The position numbers were made by a program, and so were the translations under genes. A model generated the notes under the pieces. It made no database searches. It was given only the letters and a program-made list of their open reading frames with translations, and was not told the DNA's origin. Below, one piece after another: positions 1 through 5,935 of a DNA stretch of 16,308 nucleotides. The DNA is taken from contig NZ_QSPK01000056.1 of assembly GCF_003436425.1 (NCBI RefSeq), positions 1-16,308 of the forward strand, written 5' to 3'. Within the stretch, counting starts at the first letter, position 1, and the number at the start of each line of letters is the position of its first letter. The stretch comes from Eubacterium sp. TM05-53. Lineage in GTDB: Bacteria; Bacillota_I; Bacilli_A; Erysipelotrichales; Erysipelotrichaceae.

Positions 1-35
1 TAAATAGACACTATTAATGTCAAATATATCGACAT
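1..35 (-). promoter_or_regulatory. Left-edge promoter, ArsR-type, reading out of the window
   Basis: On the minus strand there is a perfect -35 hexamer TTGACA (complement of 18-23). It is followed by exactly 17 bases up to position 1, so the -10 would lie just outside the window. The 15 bases at 18-32 match the -35 and upstream region of the arsR promoter (3758-3771) apart from one extra A. I infer a second promoter sharing the ArsR regulator and driving a gene beyond the left edge. The -10 cannot be seen. Confidence 0.45.
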
Positions 36-81
36 GTCACCAAATTGCTAGTTAAGCCAAAAGTTTTATTCTCACTTCATG

Positions 82-100
82 AAACTAAGAATTACGTTTA
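82..100 (+). repeat. Distant inverted copy of the ars-flanking repeat
   Basis: The 19 bases AAACTAAGAATTACGTTTA are identical to the reverse complement of 3979-3997, the second unit of the tandem array on the other side of the ars operon. The two copies are inverted relative to each other about 3.9 kb apart and enclose the whole operon. Identity stops at the edges of the 19 bases. Confidence 0.6.
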
Positions 101-114
101 CTTATTCATGCTCA

Positions 115-157
115 ATAAAATACAAAAAAACAAAGAAACATTAAGTCTCTTTGTTCT
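115..157 (-). terminator. Intrinsic terminator, minus strand
   Basis: An 8-bp stem AACAAAGA/TCTTTGTT (about 129-156) is followed on the minus strand by a run of T residues (complement of 122-131). It is the first terminator-like structure downstream of arsC, about 290 bases beyond its stop. It also lies directly over the stop codon of the remnant frame at 141-287, so it may originally have served that gene. Confidence 0.55.
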
Positions 158-287
158 TAGGGATTCGAGATGTAATCGCAAAAAGCTGGCCGACGTTTCG
201 TAGTTGATGTTGTTCAGAAAATGCTGATACCGAAAATTGCCACCAAAGATAAGCTACAATAGATTCTTTTTCTAATAGCCTATTAAG
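141..287 (-). pseudogene. C-terminal remnant of an unidentified protein
   Basis: The minus strand is open for 48 codons and ends in TAA at 141-143. It has no ATG, and an in-frame stop (288-290) closes it upstream. The translation has a protein-like composition (it contains VAYLWWQFSVSAFSEQ and RNVGQLFAITSRIP) and its stop sits inside a terminator stem, as a real gene end often does. I do not recognise the family. Most likely this is the tail of a gene whose 5' part was lost when the arsenic operon arrived or was rearranged. A chance open frame cannot be excluded. Confidence 0.3.
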
Positions 288-444
288 TCACAATATTTTG
301 ATCTATTTAACTTCTTTTTTGCTTATAATACCAATAACAGAAACTAATAAAAATTATGTCTAAAATGCACAAAATGATTTGTCCCGTATCATGTATATAT
401 ACAATACATAAAAGACACCCTGCATTGCTTCAAAGTGCTAATGA

Positions 445-837
445 TTATAAACTATTCTTCAATTTAATAATTCTTTCTTCAATTTCACGGATCACTTTAA
501 TAAAATCCACATCATCTTTTCCTGTAGGGTCATCTAGTCCCCAGTTATCATCAAAATGTCTGCCGATAAAAGGACATCCAACATTACATCCCATTGAAAT
601 TGCGATGTCTACGTCTGGAATGTCTGTAATTAACTTGCTGTATTGACCATTTGTTTCCATATCAATTCCATAGAGTTTTTTCATTATACGAACAGCATCC
701 TGATTGATTTGTGGCTTTGTTTCTGTCCCAGCAGAATAACTTTCAAACACATCTGATGCAAAATATTTTCCAAGTGCCTCCGCAATCTGACTTCTACAGG
801 AATTATGTACACAAATGAATGCCACTTTCTTTTTCAT
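445..837 (-). CDS. arsC: Arsenate reductase, thioredoxin-coupled (LMW-PTP fold)
   Basis: Reduces arsenate to arsenite in the cytoplasm so that the ACR3 pump can export it. The 130-residue protein opens with the low-molecular-weight phosphatase P-loop CVHNSCRS (Cys9 nucleophile, Arg15). It carries a second cysteine pair in MGCNVGCP (Cys84, Cys88), matching the three-cysteine relay of thioredoxin-linked ArsC enzymes; the two relay cysteines are closer together than in the Staphylococcus plasmid enzyme. I chose the ATG at 835-837, which overlaps the acr3 stop as ATGA, over an in-frame ATG four codons upstream; this implies translational coupling. It is the last gene of the operon. No terminator is evident for about 290 bases after it. 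Confidence 0.93.
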   Translation of the reverse strand: MKKKVAFICVHNSCRSQIAEALGKYFASDVFESYSAGTETKPQINQDAVRIMKKLYGIDMETNGQYSKLITDIPDVDIAISMGCNVGCPFIGRHFDDNWGLDDPTGKDDVDFIKVIREIEERIIKLKNSL

Positions 838-1880
838 GATTTGAACCATCCTTTTGTACTATTAGCTACTTTTACAAGCACAAGCATAACAGGAACTTCT
901 GTTAATACACCTACTGTTGTTGCAAGAGCTGCCGGACTCGTTGTACCAAATAATGCAATAGCTACGGCTACAGCTAACTCAAAGAAGTTTGATGCCCCTA
1001 TCATTCCTGCCGGTGCTGCTATGTCGTGTGACATTCCAAATATCTTTGACGCTGCATAAGCAATAAAGAAAATAAGAACAGTCTGAACCGTGAGCGGCAC
1101 CGCTATCAACACTATGTGCAAAGGATTTGATAAGATAACTTCTGTTTGTGAGGCAAATATTAAAACCAAAGTAAGGAGCAAACCAACTGTGGTTGCGTTA
1201 TCAAACTTATGAACAAAAGTATTTTCAAAATACTCTATTCCTTTATTTTTAACTACAACTATTCTTGTTAATACACCCCCAACAAGTGGAATCACCACAA
1301 ACAGAATCACACTGAAAAACAATGTTCCGTAGGGTACTGATACATTTGATACTCCAAGTAAAAACTTTAGAATTGGCATAAATGCAATCAGTATGATTAA
1401 GTCGTTTGTTGCCACCTGTACCACAGTATATGCAGGATTTCCTTTTGTAAGAGTACTCCATACAAATACCATTGCTGTACATGGCGCTGCTCCAAGAAGC
1501 ACTGCTCCTGCAAGATACTGAGTAGCAAGTTCTGGTGCAATAAAACCTTTAAATACTGTAAACAAGAACAACGATGCAATTCCATACATGGTAAATGGCT
1601 TTATAAGCCAATTCGTAATCCATGTAATGAAAAGCCCTTTAGGATTCCTTCCCACTTGTTTAATACTCTGAAAATCCACTTTAAGCATCATAGGATAAAT
1701 CATAATCCAGATAAGTATTGCAATTGGAATCGAAATCCCAGATATTTCAAGATTACCAAGTGCATTTGGTATGGCCGGTAATAACTTACCAATGATTACT
1801 CCGACTACCATACATATAAATACCCAGATTGTCAGATACTTTTGGAAAAAATTAATTCCTTCATTCTTTTTCTCTGCCAT
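834..1880 (-). CDS. acr3: ACR3 family arsenite efflux permease
   Basis: Integral membrane arsenite exporter of the bile/arsenite/riboflavin transporter superfamily. At 348 residues and about ten hydrophobic helices it has the normal family length. It contains the conserved transport cysteine in GAAPCTAMVFVWS (Cys134) and the glutamate motif GASNFFELAVAVAIA near the end, both typical of ACR3. The start codon overlaps the stop of the thioredoxin-like gene by one base (TAATG), and the stop overlaps the arsC start, so three genes are translationally coupled. With arsC downstream it completes the arsenate-to-arsenite-to-export route. Confidence 0.95.
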   Translation of the reverse strand: MAEKKNEGINFFQKYLTIWVFICMVVGVIIGKLLPAIPNALGNLEISGISIPIAILIWIMIYPMMLKVDFQSIKQVGRNPKGLFITWITNWLIKPFTMYGIASLFLFTVFKGFIAPELATQYLAGAVLLGAAPCTAMVFVWSTLTKGNPAYTVVQVATNDLIILIAFMPILKFLLGVSNVSVPYGTLFFSVILFVVIPLVGGVLTRIVVVKNKGIEYFENTFVHKFDNATTVGLLLTLVLIFASQTEVILSNPLHIVLIAVPLTVQTVLIFFIAYAASKIFGMSHDIAAPAGMIGASNFFELAVAVAIALFGTTSPAALATTVGVLTEVPVMLVLVKVANSTKGWFKS

Positions 1881-2272
1881 TAAAATTCAAGCTTTCCAAG
1901 CAGCTTAATTACTTCAGCGCTCTTTAATACTTTACCCATTGATACAACATTCTCATTGACTACAATTGCAGGCATACTCATAACACCATAAGCCATAACT
2001 TTTTCCATATCCGTGATATATTCTACTTCAATGCCTAACGCTAATTCTTCAATGGCTTTTTTTGCATTTTCATACTGCTCATGACAGCTTTTACACCCAG
2101 CTCCAAGCACCTTAATGCTTGTAACCTTATTATCTCCACCACAACAGTTTTCTACTTGTTGATTGCCACAGCAACATGATGATGCTTCATAAGTAGCTAC
2201 TTCCCCATTGCAGGCACAAGCAGGCTCTACCTTAACTTCTTCTTTTTTCTTTCCTAATCCAAATAATGACAT
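1880..2272 (-). CDS. Thioredoxin-like protein with Cys-rich N-terminal extension
   Basis: A 130-residue cytoplasmic protein. The C-terminal part (about 50-130) resembles the small redox-active thioredoxin-fold family common in ars and permease operons (TM0996/MTH895 type), with active-site motif GCKSC and the cis-proline region MSMPAIVV. The first 50 residues are an extension, absent from the basic 75-80-residue family members, with seven cysteines in tight clusters (ACAC, SSCCCG, NCCGG). I infer that the extension binds As(III) or another thiophilic metal and that the CxxC domain delivers electrons or arsenic to a partner such as the ArsC relay or the adjacent permease. RBS AGGAGG is well placed. 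It is cotranscribed between the two membrane transporters. Confidence 0.8.
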   Translation of the reverse strand: MSLFGLGKKKEEVKVEPACACNGEVATYEASSCCCGNQQVENCCGGDNKVTSIKVLGAGCKSCHEQYENAKKAIEELALGIEVEYITDMEKVMAYGVMSMPAIVVNENVVSMGKVLKSAEVIKLLGKLEF

Positions 2273-2287
2273 AATCTTTTCCTCCTA

Positions 2288-3301
2288 TTAAATAAGTAAA
2301 TATTGAAATGCATTAAATGCATAACCAACAATAATAATTCCTATGGTACAGATTCCAATGAACAGCCCTAAAAGTTTTGGCTTGATCGCCTTTTTCAACA
2401 TAATCATGGATGGAAGAGACAGTGTGGATACTCCCATCATAAATGACAACACAACACCCAACCTTGCACCTTTAGCAAGCAGCGCTTCTGCAATAGGAAT
2501 ACATCCAAAAATATCTGCATACATCGGAACCCCTGCAATTGTGGCAATAATGACACCAAATGGATTACCGGTTCCAAGAAATCTCACTATAATATCTTCT
2601 GGTATCCAGTTATGAACAAAGGCTCCTATTCCAACACCAACAAGAATATATGGGAAGACTTTTTTAAATGTTTCAACAACCTGCTCCCACGCATATTTTA
2701 TTCTGTCTTTAACCGTTAGTTCTTCCTGTGGAATATCGGTTTGCTTTGCATTTCTAATAAATTCTTCTACCTGATTTTCAAGGTGAAGTTTCTCAATAAG
2801 TGTTCCACCTGCAACTGCAATCACAAGACCGAGCAACACATAAACTACTGCCACTTTCGTTCCAAAGATACTCATCAATAGCACCAGCGACCCAATGTCT
2901 ACCATTGGAGATGAAATAAGGAAACTGAATGTAACTCCTAATGGTAATCCAGCACTTGTAAATCCAATAAAAAGAGGAATGGAAGAACAAGAACAAAAGG
3001 GAGTAACTGTTCCTAGTAATGCTGCTAAGATGTTTGCGCCAATTCCATGAAATCTTCTAAGTATTCGTTTAGTTCTTACTGGTGGAAAATAACTCTGAAT
3101 ATAACTAATGATAAAAATCAACACACAAAGCAAGTAAACAATTTTTATCACATCATAGATAAAAAACTGAACACTGCCTCCAAGCTTCCCGGATGTATCA
3201 AGACCAATAGAGTATAAGAACTCTCCAATCAATAAACTAAGCCATTTCATTCTTAAAATTTGATCTTGTATGAATATCCAAATCATAGTCAAAAATTGCA
3301 T
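2288..3301 (-). CDS. ArsP/DUF318-type permease (organoarsenical or arsenite efflux)
   Basis: A 337-residue membrane protein of the PF03773 permease family. The hallmark cysteine motif is TPFCSCSSIPLFIGF, followed by GLPLGVTFSFLISSPMVD. A hydrophilic loop near 185-210 separates two bundles of helices. Characterised ArsP members export trivalent organoarsenicals; others in ars operons are annotated as arsenic efflux permeases, so the substrate here is inferred from family and context. It has a strong RBS (GGGAGG, six bases before ATG), follows arsR after about 90 bases holding a hairpin, and precedes the thioredoxin-like gene by only 15 bases. Confidence 0.85.
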   Translation of the reverse strand: MQFLTMIWIFIQDQILRMKWLSLLIGEFLYSIGLDTSGKLGGSVQFFIYDVIKIVYLLCVLIFIISYIQSYFPPVRTKRILRRFHGIGANILAALLGTVTPFCSCSSIPLFIGFTSAGLPLGVTFSFLISSPMVDIGSLVLLMSIFGTKVAVVYVLLGLVIAVAGGTLIEKLHLENQVEEFIRNAKQTDIPQEELTVKDRIKYAWEQVVETFKKVFPYILVGVGIGAFVHNWIPEDIIVRFLGTGNPFGVIIATIAGVPMYADIFGCIPIAEALLAKGARLGVVLSFMMGVSTLSLPSMIMLKKAIKPKLLGLFIGICTIGIIIVGYAFNAFQYLLI

Positions 3302-3343
3302 ATCTAGCCTCCCGTTAGTTTTATTGTTTTACATATATCAATG

Positions 3344-3380
3344 TTTTCGCTTAAGAGAAAGGCAATCTTGCCTGATTGCC
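3344..3380 (-). terminator. Intercistronic hairpin between arsR and the permease gene
   Basis: A perfect 7-bp stem GGCAATC/GATTGCC (3361-3380) with a 6-base loop is followed on the minus strand by TTTCTCTT. The tail is poor in T, so it is at best a weak terminator. It could attenuate read-through from arsR into the efflux genes or protect the arsR message 3' end. Confidence 0.4.
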
Positions 3381-3391
3381 AAATGTATATA

Positions 3392-3703
3392 TTATTCGCA
3401 CTTATCGCAGCTGCATCCACCATCTGAATCAATGGTTTCAACATAATGAGAAAACATATCCTTAAAACGGTTTTTCCCTTCCTCTGAAATTGAGTAGTGC
3501 ATCCATCGCCCATCTTTTCTAGAATCGACAAGTCCACAGTCGCAAAGCAATTTCATATGATGAGAAAGAGTTGATTGGGTAATGGATAACTCTTCAAGTA
3601 CAACACAGGCACATTTTTCTCCATGATGCAAACATTCCAAAATACGAAGTCTGTTTTCATCTGCCAAAGCCTTAATCATACGAACATCTTCTTTATAACT
3701 CAT
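3392..3703 (-). CDS. arsR: ArsR family arsenic-responsive repressor
   Basis: Winged-helix repressor that leaves its operator when As(III) binds cysteine thiols. The 103-residue protein contains the recognition helix region ITQSTLSHHMKLL. It has a cysteine pair KCACVVLEEL (Cys31, Cys33) in the position of the classic ELCVCDL sensor site, and a C-terminal CSCDKC tail (Cys97, 99, 102) that may add a ligand. The ATG at 3701-3703 is preceded by AGGAG at eight bases and was preferred to an in-frame GTG three codons upstream. As first gene of the operon it autoregulates from a promoter whose start site is covered by a perfect palindrome. Confidence 0.92.
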   Translation of the reverse strand: MSYKEDVRMIKALADENRLRILECLHHGEKCACVVLEELSITQSTLSHHMKLLCDCGLVDSRKDGRWMHYSISEEGKNRFKDMFSHYVETIDSDGGCSCDKCE

Positions 3704-3724
3704 AGTATCCACTCCTACCTGTAA

Positions 3725-3781
3725 AACTATAGTTATTCTATCCTATACATTCACACTTGTCAATATATCGAACTATAAATT
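3725..3781 (-). promoter_or_regulatory. ars operon promoter and probable ArsR operator
   Basis: On the minus strand there is -35 TTGACA (complement of 3758-3763), a 17-base spacer and -10 TAGAAT (complement of 3735-3740): six of six and five of six consensus matches. The perfect 10-bp palindrome AACTATAGTT (3725-3734) abuts the -10 at the expected start site, the natural place for a repressor to bind. The bases just upstream of the -35 are shared with the left-edge promoter and may form a second ArsR half-site. Confidence 0.8.
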
Positions 3782-3864
3782 TTCTATGAATGAAAAAACA
3801 GCCTTCCTGAACTTAGAAAAAGTCACCTGATATGGAATAGTAATTGAATTCTTCTTAGAACTCT
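3773..3864 (-). pseudogene. Possible C-terminal fragment of a degraded gene
   Basis: The minus strand is open up to a TAG at 3773-3775 and encodes a protein-like tail including NSITIPYQVTFSKFRKAV and ending FIENL. There is no start codon, and the frame runs back into a terminator hairpin, so it is not an intact gene. The final helix with aromatic and Glu-Asn-Leu residues vaguely recalls transposase C-termini, but I cannot name a family. It ends ten bases upstream of the arsR -35, which would fit a former element boundary next to the operon. Confidence 0.25.
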
Positions 3865-3865
3865 T

Positions 3866-3914
3866 ATAAACACAAAAGCTGAACAAATAGGATTTTTCCT
3901 CCTACCTGTTCAGC
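3866..3914 (-). terminator. Third terminator-like hairpin, minus strand
   Basis: The arms at 3878-3891 and 3901-3914 pair over 14 positions on the minus strand if two G-U wobbles are allowed. The plus-strand reading has two A-C mismatches at those places. The loop is short and is followed by TTTTGTG. The wobble asymmetry argues for function on the minus strand, as a last stop for transcripts coming from the amidohydrolase gene before the ars promoter. Confidence 0.5.
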
Positions 3915-3930
3915 TCTTTGTTTACCTATG

Positions 3931-4165
3931 GAAGCTCTTAGTTTAAGGGAGACGTGTTAAATAACTGTTTCACTTTTCTAAACGTAATTCTTAGTTTAAC
4001 CGTTTCAGTACCCACTCACTGTATGAGTTTTGCAAAAGAAGTTGTTAGTTTATGGTAAATGTGTTCATTTCACTAAATCACTTTTCTAAACAAAGCTCTT
4101 AGTTTAAGAAAAACGAGCAAACGGACATAAAAAAAGACCAACAACGGTAGTTGTTAGTTTTGGAG
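3931..4165 (-). repeat. Five-copy diverged tandem repeat, period 53-55 bp
   Basis: The motif GCTCTTAGTTTAAG or a variant recurs with its TTA at 3938, 3991, 4045, 4099 and 4154, giving spacings of 53, 54, 54 and 55. Units 1 and 3 (3931-3983 and 4038-4091) align along their whole length and share the 13-base end CACTTTTCTAAAC; the other units share mainly the 15-base core. Read on the minus strand the core is TTAAACTAAGAGCT, and in two units it pairs weakly with a following GTTT. A related degenerate core occurs at 3912-3925. The repeat core is too short and too variable for a CRISPR, and no cas gene is near. Confidence 0.65.
4131..4160 (-). terminator. Second terminator after the amidohydrolase gene
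   Basis: On the minus strand ACTAACAAC pairs with GTTGTTGGT across a four-base loop (nine pairs, one wobble, about 4139-4160) and is followed by CTTTTTTT. The 5' arm is the core motif of the fifth tandem repeat unit, so the repeat has been recruited into, or derives from, a terminator. Confidence 0.7.
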
Positions 4166-4195
4166 AGGCATCACATAAGTTTCATAAAAGAAACG

Positions 4196-4226
4196 AAAAA
4201 AAAGGGAAAGCCGTTAAGCTTTACCC
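4196..4226 (-). terminator. First terminator after the amidohydrolase gene
   Basis: On the minus strand GGG(T)AAAGC pairs with GCTTTCCC (one bulged T) and is followed immediately by eight T residues (complement of 4196-4203). It begins 15 bases beyond the stop codon at 4241 and is the primary end of the ECF/amidohydrolase transcript. Confidence 0.85.
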
Positions 4227-4240
4227 GTTACTAGTTTTGT

Positions 4241-4954
4241 CTATACATCAAAAAATTCCTTTGCATTTTTATAGAAAATATCTTCTAAGCCTTGTTCATC
4301 TACGCCACACATTAATACTTTTTGCATCTCAACTGTAGGATGATGGAAAGGAGTATCCGTTCCAAACATTATACGATTATGGCCAACCGTATCATACGCT
4401 TCTTTAATTTTTGTATGCATAGGCATACCCGACATTTCCAAGTAAATATTTGGATATCGTCGAGCCATTTTTAATGCTGCATCAATATAAACTCCATGAC
4501 CATGTCCCATATGAATCATTAGTACTTTACAGTTGGGATGTCTTTGGGCAAGTAATCCAATTTGCCAAGGAAGTGAATAAGGAGGATGCCCCGAATGTAT
4601 ACAAACAGGAATACCATATTCTTCGCCTTTATCTAATACAGGATCTACGATTTCACTATCCGCACAATACGCATGACGTAATGGCTGTAGCTTAATGGCC
4701 TTAAAACCAAGCTTTACATATTTATCAATCAAATCTAAACAATTTGGCTCTAAAGGATTCACATAGACACATCCTTCAATACGTCCTGGATATTTCTGCA
4801 TAGCCTTGTAAGCTTCTTCATTATCCAAAACACAGATCATTGTCGTTTCAATTTCATATGTATCCATTAACGAAATTAATTCGTCTGCATCCATTTTTAC
4901 ATTGGCCCATCCACCAATATATCCTAAATGTGCATGTGCATCGATTTTTTTCAT
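4241..4954 (-). CDS. Amidohydrolase-2 family metal-dependent hydrolase
   Basis: A 237-residue TIM-barrel protein of the Amidohydro_2 family (the family of ACMSD and related decarboxylases and hydrolases). Metal and catalytic motifs are visible in order: DAHAHLG (His7, His9), CIHSGHPP (His120), MIHMGHGHG (His148) and GTDTPFHHP (Asp200). It is shorter than many members (about 280-340), with compact loops. Its ATG overlaps the TGA of the upstream ECF transporter gene as ATGA, so the two are coupled. The substrate is unknown; coupling to an uptake subunit suggests that it processes the imported compound. Tandem terminators follow it. Confidence 0.85.
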   Translation of the reverse strand: MKKIDAHAHLGYIGGWANVKMDADELISLMDTYEIETTMICVLDNEEAYKAMQKYPGRIEGCVYVNPLEPNCLDLIDKYVKLGFKAIKLQPLRHAYCADSEIVDPVLDKGEEYGIPVCIHSGHPPYSLPWQIGLLAQRHPNCKVLMIHMGHGHGVYIDAALKMARRYPNIYLEMSGMPMHTKIKEAYDTVGHNRIMFGTDTPFHHPTVEMQKVLMCGVDEQGLEDIFYKNAKEFFDV

Positions 4955-5472
4955 GCGACAACTCCTTGCAAAGATAATACTTTAGATTTAGCTAAGATAT
5001 TGGCAACAATCGCATAAATAACAAGTCCCATAATCGTTTGAGCTAAAAGTCTAGGTACAGACGCAAAGGCGACTGCTGCTGTAAATAAAGGAATCTTAAA
5101 TAGTGTATATGCGAAACATTGAAACAAACCACCAAGGCTAGCTCCAACAATCCAATCTAATTTTTCATTGTTTCCCTTTTCAAGTACAACACCCATAATA
5201 TATCCCATAATGAATTTAAAGATAAATGTAGGAAGCACCCAAATCATGGCTCCAGTCAATAAATCACTTAATGCGGCTCCTAAGCCTGCAGCTAAAGCCC
5301 CGTCTTTTTTACCTAAGACAAGTACAGCTAAAAATGCCATACAATCTCCCATATGTGTATATCCTCCAGTTGCTGGATTTGGAAGTTTAATTGTAAATGT
5401 ACATACGAAGATCAACGCGATCATTAAAGCTGTTTTGGCAATTCTTTTTGTTGTTTCATTTGTCATAATCAT
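4951..5472 (-). CDS. ECF transporter S component (substrate-binding membrane subunit)
   Basis: A 173-residue, roughly six-helix membrane protein matching the ECF S-component type once called DUF1393 (PF07155-like). Helix 1 has an AxxxA pattern (ALMIA, residues 15-19), the usual contact with the shared EcfT. The stretch GYTHMGDCMAFLAVLVLGKKDGALAAGLGAALSDLL is typical of the family's loop 1 and helices 2-3. No energising EcfA/EcfT genes are nearby, so it presumably uses a shared module encoded elsewhere. The substrate, probably a vitamin or precursor, cannot be read from sequence. Start: ATG at 5470-5472 closely follows GGAG; a second in-frame ATG two codons in has better spacing. Confidence 0.85.
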   Translation of the reverse strand: MIMTNETTKRIAKTALMIALIFVCTFTIKLPNPATGGYTHMGDCMAFLAVLVLGKKDGALAAGLGAALSDLLTGAMIWVLPTFIFKFIMGYIMGVVLEKGNNEKLDWIVGASLGGLFQCFAYTLFKIPLFTAAVAFASVPRLLAQTIMGLVIYAIVANILAKSKVLSLQGVVA

Positions 5473-5509
5473 TTCTCCTTTTTAAAACTTGTCCTTATAT
5501 TATCATTTT

Positions 5510-5533
5510 ACTGTATTCTTTAAAACGTACAGT
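5510..5533. promoter_or_regulatory. Inverted repeat upstream of the ECF gene
   Basis: ACTGTA (5510-5515) and TACAGT (5528-5533) are exact inverted copies separated by 12 bases, between the divergent ECF and amidase genes. The arm spacing of about 18 bp would suit a dimeric repressor contacting two successive grooves. A -10-like TAATAT on the minus strand (complement of 5497-5502) lies between it and the ECF start, but no convincing -35 accompanies it. Confidence 0.3.
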
Positions 5534-5838
5534 TTTAACTTAATTTTAAAGGACAGTAATTTAAGAACCATTTAAGGATTACATGTTTTAATAAGTCCAT
5601 GAAAAAATTATTAATGTCACTCTTATTGATTTTTTGCATAGGATGCACCTTTACATTACTCAATGAAACTAATAGAAACATTTCTGCCAAAAGCACAAAA
5701 GAAACCATTATGATTGATGCTGGTCATGGAGGATATGATGTAGGAGCTAAAAGAAATTATGGCGATTATGAAAAAAATATCAATTTAGATATCGCACTAC
5801 TTGTTGGAAAACAACTCAAGTCCTATGGCTTTGAACCT

Positions 5839-5858
5839 CTCATCACTGAAGTGACGAG
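5839..5858. repeat. Right-end hairpin of the IS element
   Basis: An imperfect palindrome with nine-base arms and a two-base loop (CTCATCACT/AGTGACGAG). One position is A-C on the plus strand and a G-U wobble on the minus strand, which is the element's own strand. It lies eight bases inside the right boundary, the usual position for TnpA recognition. Confidence 0.8.
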
Positions 5859-5905
5859 ATTCTTGGGAACAGGTTTCTATCGAAACCTTTCTTACCAAGC
5901 TATCC

Positions 5906-5935
5906 CCGCAGTTCCTGCGGTTCTTTTTATTTTTA
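5906..5935 (+). terminator. Plus-strand terminator inside the IS right end
   Basis: CCGCAG-TTC-CTGCGG followed by TTCTTTTTATTTTT makes a strong intrinsic terminator for transcripts entering from the amidase promoter. It would stop the interrupted amidase message before it reaches the 3' half. Confidence 0.75.

Noticed and set aside
17..36. Inverted repeat ATGTC...GACAT at the left edge as an independent operator
   Set aside because: Five-base arms are easily found by chance in AT-rich DNA, and the segment is better explained as the shared -35/upstream region of an ArsR-type promoter.
384..412. AT-rich dyad ATGTAT...ATACAT downstream of arsC as the operon terminator
   Set aside because: The stem is weak (all but one pair A-T) and no T tract follows on the minus strand.
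356..646. Plus-strand open frame of 96 codons over the arsC 3' end
   Set aside because: It lies largely antisense to arsC, which has clear catalytic motifs. The translation has no domain-like features and there is no good ribosome site.
805..1059. Plus-strand open frame of 84 codons across the arsC/acr3 junction
   Set aside because: Antisense shadow of two strongly supported genes; low-complexity Ala/Thr composition mirrors the codons of ACR3.
3931..4165. Tandem repeats read as a CRISPR array
   Set aside because: The shared core is only about 15 bases and differs between copies, the longer intervening parts of units 1 and 3 are homologous rather than unique, and no cas gene is present.
5168..5485. 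Plus-strand open frame of 105 codons opposite the ECF gene
   Set aside because: Mirror of a membrane protein gene; the minus-strand product has family motifs and a ribosome site, this one has neither.
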